Below are positions 46,592 through 58,490 of a DNA stretch of 64,000 nt, piece by piece. This DNA is from Acridotheres tristis. Taxonomy: Eukaryota; Chordata; Aves; Passeriformes; Sturnidae. The DNA lies in NCBI GenBank assembly GCA_037013685.1, contig CM072886.1:4030001-4094000 (forward strand). The letters run 5' to 3'. The notes under the pieces are model-generated. The model was not told where the DNA came from. It saw only the letters and a list, made by a program, of their open reading frames with translations, and did not search any database. Numbering within the stretch: position 1 is the stretch's first letter; each line of letters opens with the position of its first letter. A program made the position numbers and the translations under genes.

Positions 46592-47310
46592 CACAGAATC
46601 ACAGAATAATAAAGGTTGGGAAAGACCTCTAATATCATTGATTCTGGTTGTTACCTCAGTGCTGCCATGTTCTCCAATAAACCCTGTCCCCAAGTGTCAC
46701 ATCCATGTGCCTTTTGAACACTTCCAGGGACACTGATTCCACCACCTCCCTGGGCAGTCTGTTCCAGTGCCTGACCACTCTTTCAGTGCAGAAATCATTC
46801 CTGATTTCCAATCTAAACCTCCCCTGCTGCAACTCAAGGCCATTTCCTCTGGTCCTGTCACTTGTCCTGGAGGAGAGCCAAATCCCTGCCTGGCTGCACC
46901 CTTCTGTCAGGGAGTTTTAGAGAGTGAGAAGATCCCTCTGGAGCATCTTTTTCTCCAGGCTGAGCCCCTTTCCCAGCTCCCTCAGCCTCTCCTGGTGCTC
47001 CAGACCATTCCCCAGCTCTGTTCCCTTCTCTGAACTCACTCCAGCCCCTCAATGTCCTTCTTGTCATGAGGAGCCCAAAACCAGACAGAGCACTCGAGGT
47101 GTGGCTTCACCAGTGCCAATTACAGGGGAAGAATCACTTCCCTGCTGGCAGCATTATTTCTGACACATGCCAGGGTGCCATTGGCCTTCTTGGCCACCTG
47201 GGCACAGCTGGCTCGTACTCAGTTGGCTGTTCAGCAGCCCCAGGTCCTTTTCCTCCAGGCAGCTTCCCACCCACCCTGCCCTGGCCCATGACTCGCTGGG
47301 CTGTGATGCA
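46592..47310 (-). mobile_element. CR1 LINE, ~720-bp copy
   Basis: The plus strand reads the CR1 tail backwards: CACAGAATCACAGAATAATA, AAGGTTGGGAAAGACCTCTA, GTGCCTTTTGAACACTTCCA, TTCCACCACCTCCCTGGGCA, AATCTAAACCTCCCCTGCTG, GGCCATTTCCTCTGGTCCTG, TTTTTCTCCAGGCTGAGCCC, CTCCAGCCCCTCAATGTCCT, GAGCACTCGAGGTGTGGCTT, CACCAGTGCCAATTACAGGG and GCCTTCTTGGCCACCTGGGC. It covers the 3' UTR and the last part of ORF2 and is the longest recent CR1 in the window. Frames in it are broken. The 5' limit near 47310 is a truncation. Confidence 0.95.
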
Positions 47311-49122
47311 GGAGGCCACTTAGATGAGGCAACACTCCCTCAACACCCGAGATTCCTGTTGCATGTGTGGGTACAGGGATGCAGGCACCCACGTGCAGGT
47401 GAGTGTGCAGCCACGTCCTGGGGGTGCTCATCACCACCAGTGACATCCAGGGCAGCACCCTGCCTCTCTGTTCACCCAGCCAGGGATTTTACCTCCTTCC
47501 CCCTGTTCATTTTGCCCTTCAAATTCTTTGAAGCACACGATTTATACAAGAGGAAGCTGGCTGCCTTTTGTCTCCCCCGCAAAACAAAAGGAGAGACACA
47601 CAGAGAGAGAGGGTTGTATATATAAAGAAAAAGCTCCAGAAGAACAACCTCACAGCTGGCAGCTCAGCCAGGGCCTCCCCTGGGGACAGGAACACATTAT
47701 ATTAACTGTGATACACCGAGGAGCCCTGTGCATACATCACTTTCCAAAATGTTTTTAAAAGTTCATTAACTTCCAGTGGAAAGTTGTGGCTGCATCAGTT
47801 GTCTCTGAGCCATTTTCGCCGACTCCTGGCCCTGGCTGGGGAATACTTTGTTGATTTAGATGGGTCTATTAGAAAGTGTAAGTCTGCTGGGATATATAAA
47901 GGGCAAAGCTTCACTCTCCTGAACATTTCCTTAGTGCAGCACTTTAAAAATTGCACGGGAAGCAGGCTTTGAATGCCTTGCTGCTTTTTAACGGCTGGAC
48001 TTTCAGCTTGGATGTTTCAACTTGGTTAGTAACCTGTAAATGACACCAGCAAAAGGAATTTGAATAGAGAGGGAAGAGAAAACGATGAGATTCATCCAGC
48101 GTTTCTATGGCTTCTGGGAATTTGTTTCTAACCAGCAATAAAAACACTTGACACCCAGTGAGGTCTGTGTGCTGGAAAATTGGATGTGACCCACCTTCCC
48201 AAGGGAAAAGTTGTGGGTTCGGGGTTTTTTTGGAGGGGGATGGAAGGGAAAGGATCATGTCTATAATATCAGAGCAGGGAGAATAATGGGGTGAAATATT
48301 ATCAGAGTTGTATCCGCTGCTTTTTGGAGATGGTCTCCCAAAATTGATAACTCTCCCTCAACAAATAATCAAATTTTCTGTTTTAATTCCTATCTCTTTC
48401 ATGACCTCAACTGCCAAAATTCCCTCAGATTCTGTATTTTCCCTTCCTTTTTATTCTCTTTTCCTCCAGTTGAACTACAAAATAAGAAGAAGGAAGGGAT
48501 TTAAAAAAAAGGAGATATCAAACTGCAATCTTCATTTAAAAGCGAGAAAAATGCCAACTGTTTGCTAGATATATTTAATGCATTTATCCATTTTTTCCCC
48601 CTTCCTTCTCAGTCAGACCAGATTTTTCTCAGCGGCCAAAGAGAAACTGCTGTATGTGTCTGGCTCTGACATGCACTGTACATCATTAAGCCTAATACAT
48701 ATTTATTTAAAATATTAATGTAGATGAATGAGGGCTGCCTGGCTGATAAGGTGTTCAGAAGGGACTTTTGTGCACATTGTCTTCAGTTGCTCACAGAGCT
48801 CCATTCAGGAGCCTTGTTAGAAGGAAAAATAAGGTGGAGAGTAAAGGTTTGCTTCCTAGCCTATAGGAATTTTTTAATTACTGTTTTGACAGAGAACAAG
48901 TTAAACTGGCTCTTCAGCCACAGACTATAAGGTCATTGCTATCACAGGCCATAAAGAAGATACAAAAATGAGGTAATAAAGTATATGGGCTGTGTATGTC
49001 TGGCAATTTAACATTATTCTTGTAACCCTGTGAGTCACCTGTGACTAATTTAAAAATGCTGATGCACTTAGATGAAAGCCACAGTAAACCACCTAAATCA
49101 GAGTCTGAGAGCAGTAAACACT
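47311..49122. other. Unique non-coding DNA
   Basis: No gene or repeat family recognised. Two stretches look less random than their surroundings and may be conserved elements: 47780-47960 (GCCATTTTCGCCGACTCCTG; GGGATATATAAAGGGCAAAG, which includes a TATA-like string) and 48600-48730 (TTTCTCAGCGGCCAAAGAGA; CATTAAGCCTAATACATATT). GA-rich run at 47588-47613. Confidence 0.4.
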
Positions 49123-49145
49123 GGGGGTGGGGAGGGGGATGGGGG
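49123..49145 (+). repeat. Canonical G-quadruplex motif
   Basis: Four G runs, G5 T G4 A G5 AT G5, with loops of 1, 1 and 2 bases, on the plus strand. Such short loops and long tracts predict a very stable parallel quadruplex in single-stranded DNA or RNA. No promoter or transcript is known here. Confidence 0.85.
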
Positions 49146-52100
49146 CAAGAGGGGATCCAGGCTTTTATCTCAAAAGATGCAGTCAAGATGTGCCCTGGTC
49201 ACAGATGCCTGCTCTGCACAAGCATCCCAATGTGGTGTTCACTCCCTGCTCGCCTGTGTGGTGCCACAGTGCTTTCCCACCAGAGAAAGACCTGGAAAAG
49301 GTAAATTCCAGAGGGTTTTGGGCAAGCACTGGCTCCCAGGGGTGAACAAGTTCTAGTGAGTGCCAGTGCTGGGCTCCCACTGATTGGGCTGTGGGGGTTA
49401 CTGGATGTCTGATCCCAGCATCTCTTCAGCTGCTTGCTAAAACTCTTTTATCCCAAATAAAGGGAGGGCAGAGACATGAGCTGCTGCTTGTTCTGTGCTC
49501 TGGCCAAGACACCCTACCTGTGTCAAATTTGGAGTATTGCTCTTTCCATTTCTTTCTCCCTCCATTCTTCACCAGCAGCTACCTGTTTGTTTTCCAGCAG
49601 TTCATATCATGGAGCTGGAGGAAGATTTTTGTAGGTAAACAATATTTTCAGGCAGGTACCCAGAGCAAACAGGTTTGGGCTGCTGGCTGCAAAGATGTGT
49701 TTGTGCCCTCCGTGGCCCTTTGCCATGGGGACTGAGCACTCAGAGGTTACAGAGTCATCTTGTCTTGGTGAAACCAATGCAAATCAGCTCAGCCTCCAAA
49801 ATCCTGCTTCTCCCCGTGCCCGCAGCTGTGTGTTCTGAGCTCTTGCCTTGCACAGCTCACCCTGGGGTGAGTGGGTTCAGGGAAATGAACCAGTGGGAAA
49901 CTATTTGCTTGTTTGGGATGTTTTTTGCTGCCTGAGCTCTCTGAACCAGCTGCCTGCAGAGGGAGGGCAGGTGCCTGCAGGGAGGCAGGGAGGCCCAGCC
50001 AGGACTGGGGTGGAGGCTGGGATTCCCAGTGATTTCTGCTGAGTTAAAGATGCAGGAAATATCCCACATCTGCACAGAGCTGTTCCTTCCCCATCTCCCC
50101 TGCCCCATGTGGGGATGCAATGAGATCTTTTGCGTGCTGGTGCTGAGCATTTTGCTTCCATGCAGAACAGCACCAGAGGAGCATTTTTAATGTAATACCT
50201 CAGTAATTTTCTACCCTCAAAGCCAGGATTTCCACAGTAACTGTGATACAGAGACAAACATTGTCCCTATTACCATTGTTTTGGGTTGTGAATTAGTACT
50301 GGCTCTGAGAAATCCAATTTTGGAGCTCTTTTTGTGGGGAATGAGGTGAATTCCTGATGTGTAAAGCAGACAGGGAAAGGAGAGCAGATACATAATCACA
50401 GGGGCTGGGGACACTTGAAGGAAACAGAGATGGTCGATAGGTATTGATCCCTCTCTTTGATGTGTTCAGCAGCTGCAGGCTGGGGAAAAAAGCCTTTTGT
50501 TCCTCCTGGGAAGGTGCGGGAGGCAAGTTATGCTTGCTGGCCCCTGGAGCAGATGGGCCAGAGCTTTTTTTGTGTGCTCTGTGGCACAAGGAAGGCTGGT
50601 CTGTAGTGGGGAGGAAGGAATGGTCCCATGCTGAACAGCCCCAAACCCAGGTTTTCTGTTCCAGTCTTATTGGAGTAACCCAAGGCAACATTACCCAGGG
50701 CTCCTGTGGCATTGCACAGCCCCATGGGGCGTGTGCCACTTGATTTTGGAAGCCAAGTCACTCCCCAGGTGGCATTGGGTGGTAATGCCATGATCTGCTA
50801 TGCCCTGGTGGCAAATCTGCTCCAGGCTTTAGAATTCTGCTCCGTCTAGTGCAGGGCCCAGGGCTTTGGAAGGTTCCTGCTGAAGGATGCAGAAAGGATG
50901 CTGGAGGATGAGCCATCAGGGCTATCCAAAATACCCCTCGGGGCAGGGAGGAGGGGAGTGGAACTCTGTTAGGGACAAGGTGGTCACCTGAGTAAAACAT
51001 CCCCCCTTTGTCACTCCTCCCTTGATGCAGGCATCAGAGCCATCCTGCCTTCTCCAGATTGGGAATCTGGACTTGCCAGTTTTCCTCCTGTCTCTGACCT
51101 GGCCCGTGGAGTGATTTAGGTTGAGTCACTCCACCTCTCCCTGCCTCCCTTTCCCCTCTGAGCTTTGTCTTGTCAGACCAGCCTGTGAGCTCTCTGTTGC
51201 CAGTGCTGCCTCTTGTGTGTTTGTTCACCAAAACTCACCATGACCTCCAGCCCTCACTGAAATGTAGATAGCAAGGATTCATTTCAGTCAGTTTTCACAA
51301 GAAAGGCCTTGATACTCAACACTCAAATTTTTTGCTTCCCTGGGAATGCAATTTCTGCCCCCCTAAATGTTGCAACATTGGCTTCACTGGGACACAGAGT
51401 GAAAAATGTGACTTGGAAACAAGCTTTACCTGAGTGCTTTCTCTGAATAATGAAGTCTGACAAATGGTGACAGGGTCTTGGGGAAAGATTTCAACATTTT
51501 TGACATAAATGATAACATTTTCAGCTAAACCCTCAACATTTTCAAATCGTGATTTGAAAGGGAAGAGGGGGGAAGGAGCAAGCTGTTTGATTAAGACTTG
51601 GTGAAAAACTGGAGAATATCTTTGAAAGCCTTGGTTTTGAGTCAAAAGTTATGCTTTGACAGAATCCTATATTTCATGAAGAAAAACCTCTTAATTGCAA
51701 GACATCGATTGAGCAACTCTGTTCCTTCCAGAATCCCAACAAGACACACAGTGCTGCACAAAACCAGGGAGACAGACAAAACCTGTTCCAAGCAGCTTCC
51801 TAACGTGCAGACTCTTATCTCTCTCTTTTGATTTCTTCACTTTGTAATGTATATTTTGAGAAATGGAGGCAAAGCCTAGGAGCAAAATTGCCCAGTGTGT
51901 GACTTTCTGACATATAATCAATTGTCTGCTCACTGACTACGGTCTGGCTGTGTTAATATGTCCGTGAAGTCCTTCAATTTATCAGGCAGGGCAGAAGCAT
52001 CTCTGAACCTAGAGCTGGCTGGCAATAATAGAGGGGGAGCAAAGTACCCAAATACAGCCACTCTTCCCTGAAGTAACTTATCATTCAGTCTATATTCATG

Positions 52101-55100
52101 GATTAGCCTGTGCTGGGGTTTTCAGCCTCTGCCAAGCTTGCAAACTGTGCAGTGATTTTCACTCAGGATGTGTGAACAACAGTTTAGGTTTGGGAAAATG
52201 TTAAGCAGTGTATAGTAATAAGGTGCTTCTTGATAGAATCTTTTGAAAAAAGAATCTTTGGAAGGAAAACCTTTTATGGGTCAAATGTGTTCCTTTTTGG
52301 TGCATTTGTGATTGTCTAAATCACACAAAACCATTAAATTGTCTTATCCCGTGGCCAACTGTGACACAGGCATCATCCAAGGAAAACCATGTGGAAATCC
52401 TTTTTTATATGATTAAGCCACATCAGATATGCTACTGCAGACCTGCCAGGAAAAACCTTCTTAGGGCACAAACGTGCACTCGATTGAGGCTTGGACTTGA
52501 AAAATATTTGCATTTTGGGTGCTTGGCACCCATATGGGAAGCAGGCAAGGAGCTGAGACACCATGTGGCTGTGGCAAGAGAGTGGCAGCAGCCAAGGTAT
52601 CCCAAGACACAAACTTACCCCATTGTTTTTCATCTCGCTTCCAAATCCACAGCGTTCCACGGGATGGATGTGTTTGCCCTTTGCAAACATCCAAGCTTTT
52701 CCCCCCTGTTCTGCCCTTTAGCAATGGCAATCAGAGCATTTCTCTGCTGAGACCTTTATTCTTTGTTCCTTTGGTTTTTTTTTTTCCTCTGCTCCCTCTT
52801 TATTTGTGTGCTTCAAGGAGTTCAGCAGGAGAGGGAGTTTCACCAGTGGAGGTGAGCTGAGTACTCCTCATCCATGTAGACTTTGCCAGGCGACAGGCCC
52901 CAGTGCAGCTGAAGCTTGGACTAGATGAAAGAAAAATGTAATAGGGATTTTTAATTTCCCTGTGTGGAGCTGGGAGATGAAGAGCCACCACGAGAGAAGT
53001 TTGCCAGGGGCGATGAGTAGATGAGAATGTCAAGCCCGGTGAGAAACTACTGAGCAGCACCGGAGCAGAATTTTTATTTGGAAGGGGTTCTCATCTCCAG
53101 CACTGACTGCTCCAGGCGCCAAGCTGGAGTACAAAATGAGATCCCTGGGGTCCTACCAACAGGACAACATCTAAAGAGCCTGCTCAATTACAGTCACATG
53201 GCTGTTGTCACTCCCAATCTAGCCAGGTTCTCCATGTGAGGGGAATGAAATGTGAGCTTGGGGGCTCCACTGCCACCTGCCCCGTGCAGGCTGCAAGGTG
53301 GGGACAAGTGTTTCTTGGGGTGATGTCTGGTGTTTCCTGAAACTGCTGCCAAGGTGACCCTCTTCCTGCTCAGCTTGCTGTGCCCTCCATCATCTTGTGG
53401 TGGCTACAGCAAGTACATCGTGTTTTGTCTCCTAAGCCTGGAGTTTGCATCACTTGGCTTTTCACAGCACCTCTAGTCCTGATGGGAAATAATTTTCAAA
53501 AGCATTGATATAATTCAAGTTATAAATACCATCTACCAGCAGGACTAAGGATCCTGTGCACCATTTCAGGTGGAATTCAAAGGGAGTTAAATCAGGGCTC
53601 TGCACAGAGGCTGGACATGCTCTCAGTCCCTGCCTGTGGGGGTTCCTGTGGTTACTCCAGACCTTCACAGTGAATAATCTAACAAAAGTCAGACAGTGCA
53701 GTCAGTACCAGCATCTGTGTATTAAGTTTTAGAATAGGGCAAAAGCTGATGTTATATATTCCCATTACTTTTCTTTCTTTTTTTTTTCACTAAGAGCATC
53801 TTCTTGTTCAAGGTGCTGGAGATTCACTTCTAATGTGTATCTCAGAAGCACTCAAACTCAAAGGAGAACAGAGGAGAAGTGTCAGACCATTTTGACATGA
53901 TTTTTCAACTCATTAGTCCTTCTAATTGTTTAGTGAAAAAATTAAATTTCAAAACTTAAAAAATATATATTCTTAGTGTCCTCTGTTATTTATCTATGAC
54001 TACATAGGCTGGCTGATTTCAATCAAATTTGGCAGGATGAGATGCATCCCAGACCATCCTAAATTTTCTGAGGAAAAGGAAGGGAAAACTAAAGGACCCA
54101 GGAGGGTTAAACTCCTAATACATGCCCCAAAGTGGGAACAGGGCTCACCTTTTCAAATACCCATCTTTCAAGCTAACCTCTCCTACAGCAAAATCCTGGG
54201 ACACAGATGCAGAGGAAGCCAGGTTTCCTCAATTTCTGCTTCCTGCCAAACACTCAGGGAGTGTCTGGCTAACAGTTGGGATTTCAGAACCTAAAAATGA
54301 GCTGGAGGCTCAAACCCCTGTTGCACATCAAAATGCCAGAGTGCTTTGGCTTTGCTCGGTCCTTCTCCCTGCAGTGGTTAACTCGAATTAGCTCGTTCCA
54401 GAATGATGCCTTTTATCTGGCTGTCACATGCATGTTCAGAGTGAACAACAGCAAGGAGAATAGCACAGGAATAAAGGCCTTTGATGGGGATTTATAGAGG
54501 TCACGTGTCTTAATTTTGCAGGGGTGGAAGTGTGCACAGAGGGCCCGTGGAATGTGTGCTTGGCAGGCACCTGGGGGTCTGGAGACCTGGAGGAAATGGA
54601 GAAACTTAGGGGAGAAGGGGAAATTCCTGGGGGGAGACAAAATAGTCCCAGATGCACCTTCACTGAGTGATTTTTCCCTTTCAGGACCAGTGGATCAAAA
54701 AGTCTCTCCCTAAAGCATCAAACAGGTTGAAAGTGCAAGCCCATGGGCAAATTATCCAATTCTACTAATATTAAATGTTATAGGGGCCTTGAGGAGACAT
54801 TTCAGATGTTTCATCACTGGCTGAGGTTTCCGAGTGCTGTGTTGATACAAAGCTTTTGGATGGCTCACAAGAGCTTTTGGAAAAGGTGAGACAAGCTCCA
54901 TCAGCATTGGGGGGTTCCAGCAGCAGAGTGACCCCAGGGAGCAAAAGTTGCACCTCTTAAATCCCCTAGGAGGGGCCTCAAACCCAAAAAATAGCAGCAT
55001 GTCCCTGCAAAACCCAGCCCTGTAGGGGCTGCTCAGTGGAGCTGGTGTCAACAGCAGATAATCCCAGTGAAAAGGAACATTTAGACCCCACTGCTAAACA

Positions 55101-58100
55101 GGTCTGGTGTCTCTTCTCCAAGATACTGGGACTGGAGGTGGGACCAGCCAGCACTTCTTCAAGGCCTGCAAATAGAGACTCCAAAAAAAAGTGGACTTGA
55201 GGATACAGAGACAGGCAGTAGGTGAGTGCAGTGGAAGAAGGGATGCATTCAGTGGAGAAAATATCCAGGTTCTGTATTCCTGCAGTGGAGAAGAGGCTGC
55301 TATCAAAGCCTGCTGCTGTGCCCTTTGCTTTATTCGTCCTGTCAGCAGGTTTTTGCTGTGCTGGCTGCTGTTTTCCCTCTCTCTTGAGAAAGCTGCAGCC
55401 CCAGGGGGGAGAAAGTGCACCACTGAGTTTTTCAGGACAGGGACTGGAACTGTCCATGTTGGCTGCTTTAAGGAGAGGCTGATGATCTGAGCCCTGCCAG
55501 TAACATGTAGTTGCAGAACTGAACTCCATTGGTTCATAGCAGGCAGCTTCTTGATGGATCCTGAAACTCTCCTGAACCAGATAATGTGCAAAGAAGTCAT
55601 TTTCTCTCCCTTCCAGGCTCTTGCCCTCGCCCCAGCTCCTTGCTTGACCACTGATGAGGTCACAGAGATATTTCCTCCAGGTCAGCCTGGAAAAGATATA
55701 GAAAATCTCCTTCTGTCACAGGAGGAGAGTGTAGGTGGTGAGTTGACAGAAAAAAACATGGGGTAGACACTGGGTAACAGAGAAATATTTGGGACTCTGC
55801 TTTTGGATGCTCTCCTTCCCATCCCTATATCTTGTTCCCCTCATCTCCACAGTGAGTTGTTCCCCTTCCCAGCCCTGCAGAATGCTTGATCAAAACAATG
55901 ATTTTCCTCTTCTGTCACACCAAAGGACTGCGGTGCACACATATCCTCACAGCAAAGAGGGCCCTATTGAGTGCAGCTTGGCTCCAGCCTTGAAGCAATT
56001 TAGCAATCTGCCATCTTAAACTGTCTAATGACAGCTCTTCAAGCAATTGGAAGATTGCAGCCTTCAGTAAACTCTCCAGCTGAGTGAGAGCTGGTTTGTG
56101 CCTCCTCCACTCCCTCTTGGCACTCGCAGTGGAAGTCAGGCTGCTCCCCATGCACTTGGCATGAAATTACTGCAAAAGCAGGATTCTAAGGATGGGTTGA
56201 AGAGAGGCCAGGGTCAAGTCTATACTGTTAAATAAAATGAGTTAGGTAAATAAATAAAATAAAATAAAATAGCTTGTTCATAGGCACAGACAGCAGCTGG
56301 CAAAGATTACATGGCCATCCATAACTCTTCTCCTCTTCAGGACAAGGTGGTTACATCCAAACCACATGTCAAGGACGTGTCCCTGGATCAAACATCAGCC
56401 TGAACCTGGGCTTGTGGCAGGAGTCCAAAGGCCAGAGCTTGGCCAGGACTGTGCTTCTAATGGCCTGGCTGACCACTGGACCTGTTGGGGATATGCCTCA
56501 GCTGACCAAGTTTGGTGACATTTGGGTAGCCCCACATTGGTTATCATGTTTGTAGCCTTGGCTCCCCGTTGCTGTGCAAGAGGGGTGGCAAAGCAGTGTG
56601 TGGAGGGTTAGCACATACTCGTGTTTGCTGTGCAGCACGTTTAGAAGCTCCAGTGGGGTGCCAGGGAGATGTCAAACTGCAGCAGGGATCTTTCCAGTCC
56701 CACCATGGCTTTGCCATCAAACTGGGTAGAACTGGAAAAAAAAGATCGTAGGTTCTCCATGGTATAAGTGGGGAAATGAGGCCTGGAGTGACCCAGCAGC
56801 TCCTGGAAATGCTGAGGAGAGTGACCATAAGGAGCTGTGCTGTTGTTTTTCTAATAGCTGGATGCTGGCTGAGGAGAGATGGGGCAGACAGGGCTTGGGT
56901 TCTCTCAGCTCTAATGAAGCTGTCAGGGAAGCAGCAATCAGAGTACACTCACTTCCTAAAAGTAGGCTAAATCTGGCTGAAGAGATTACATTTTTTGACA
57001 CATTCAAACCTGCCTGGGAAGCTGACAGCATTCTTGCCTGAGGAAAGAAAAAAATGAATAAAAGACATGATGTATTACATGTAAGGCCAGGGTAGTATGG
57101 GGGTTATGGGAAGAAAGGCTGTGTGAGGGTGATGCTTCACCCCACAGCCATGAAGAAGGATCCTGCTCCTGCTCAGCTTGTCCACTGCACTCTGCATCAT
57201 TGCACGCTTGGGCAGACCCCAATGGATCCCCTTCCTGCATCACCTTGGTCATGCAGAAATTCATCCTCACTGTGGGCACTGGAAGCAAATTTCCAGGTCC
57301 CCATGCACGTCCTGAGCTTCTCACAGTTGGAAGGACAGAAAGTTTCATACCATGACAAGGAAGAGCCACAATCAGAGCTGATGTGTGAGCTGGGCATGGT
57401 GTGTCTGTGCTGGCAGCTGGCTTGGCTGCACACAAGGGTGATAAACTCAGAGGGAAGGGAGGGAATAACATCAGGGATGCGATTGGCAACTGCTTGGCAT
57501 GCTTATGGAATCCAGACAAAGTACTTTGGCCAAATTGATGCACATCAGGGCTGATTTCTTGCCGTGGAGGTAGAGGACACTCACAGACCCACTTTTACCC
57601 TGGTTCTCTAACTGCAACTCACTCTTGGTACAAACTGTAGAAATGTTGTCCTTCCAAAGCACTTGGGAGCAGCCCCCTGTGTATGTCAGGGCCACGACAG
57701 GGAGGGGTGTGCAAGATAAAGCCAGCATGGGGGGCTCTGTGCCTGCAGTCACCATATTGAGGGGATGCTGTGCCAGAAGATGGCTGTGACTGCAGCTGCA
57801 CCCAGGCAGATGTGCTCATTCTGCTGGGGACCTCAATGGGCGACCAAAGTATCACTTGATGACACCACACACACCCTCCACATGGGGCACAGCAGCCAGA
57901 GTCAAAGCCTGAACCCACAAAGAGTTATTGCCTCCCCCTTTTCCCACTGCGCCTTAGACTCCACAAGGCAAATGGAATGGAATTCCCAAACTGATGCTGG
58001 AGCCAAATGATCCTGCAGTTCGTGAAGAGATTTGATTGCACAGCCCTACTCGAGTGTTATCACCCCAGCCAGCTCCAGGGATGAGCAGAAAGTGGAGCTG

Positions 58101-58149
58101 GGCTGAGGCCAACGAGACCAGCGTTGGGCTGAATGTGCAACCCTTGGAG
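49146..58149. other. Repeat-poor unique non-coding DNA
   Basis: About 9 kb with no recognised gene and only minor repeats: T11 near 52770, T9 near 53782, and (TAAAA)n at 56238-56271. Open frames of up to 189 codons (55094-55663 and 54978-55529, minus, overlapping in different phases; 57004-57543, minus) have no recognised domain and overlap frames on the other strand. Confidence 0.45.
56238..56271. repeat. Short (TAAA/TAAAA)n microsatellite
   Basis: TAAATAAATAAAATAAAATA followed by AAATAG; five to six units. Confidence 0.9.
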
Positions 58150-58490
58150 CTCTGGCTTTCATCTGTATTTCTTTACAGCTTATCATGTTTGCACTAGGGC
58201 TCCGCAGATAACAATCTATTAACAGTAAAGTGAATTAGATCACTGCCTGGTTATTTCCCTCAGCTGAGGCCAAACTGCTCTTGCCCATTCAGGAAATTCG
58301 TGTTACTTTATTCTCTCTGAGCACGAAAGCATGTCACTCTAATTACCTCCCGTCTCATTCAGCCCGAGCAGCCCCGAAACACTTGCGAGACAGGAGAGCT
58401 ATAACCTCATTAGAGCGTGTTATCGTAAGAGATCAGACACTGGCAGGGGTTTGTTGTGACGAGCCCTTCACAGATGTTTTCTTTTGAAAG
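58150..58490. promoter_or_regulatory. Candidate conserved non-coding element
   Basis: Non-repetitive 340-bp patch that keeps CpGs in AT-rich context (GGGCTCCGCAGATAAC near 58200, GAAATTCGTGTTAC near 58295, TTGCGAGACAGG near 58384, AGAGCGTGTTATCGTAAGAG near 58413). It includes TCTAATTACC (TAATTA at 58340-58345), CTCATTAGAG, TCTATTAACAG and AATTAGATCA. This is the texture of vertebrate developmental enhancers. No alignment was possible. Confidence 0.35.

Noticed and set aside
55094..55663. 189-codon minus-strand frame, overlapped by a 183-codon frame in another phase.
   Set aside because: Two long overlapping frames in different phases with no recognised motif; compositional chance is the simpler reading.
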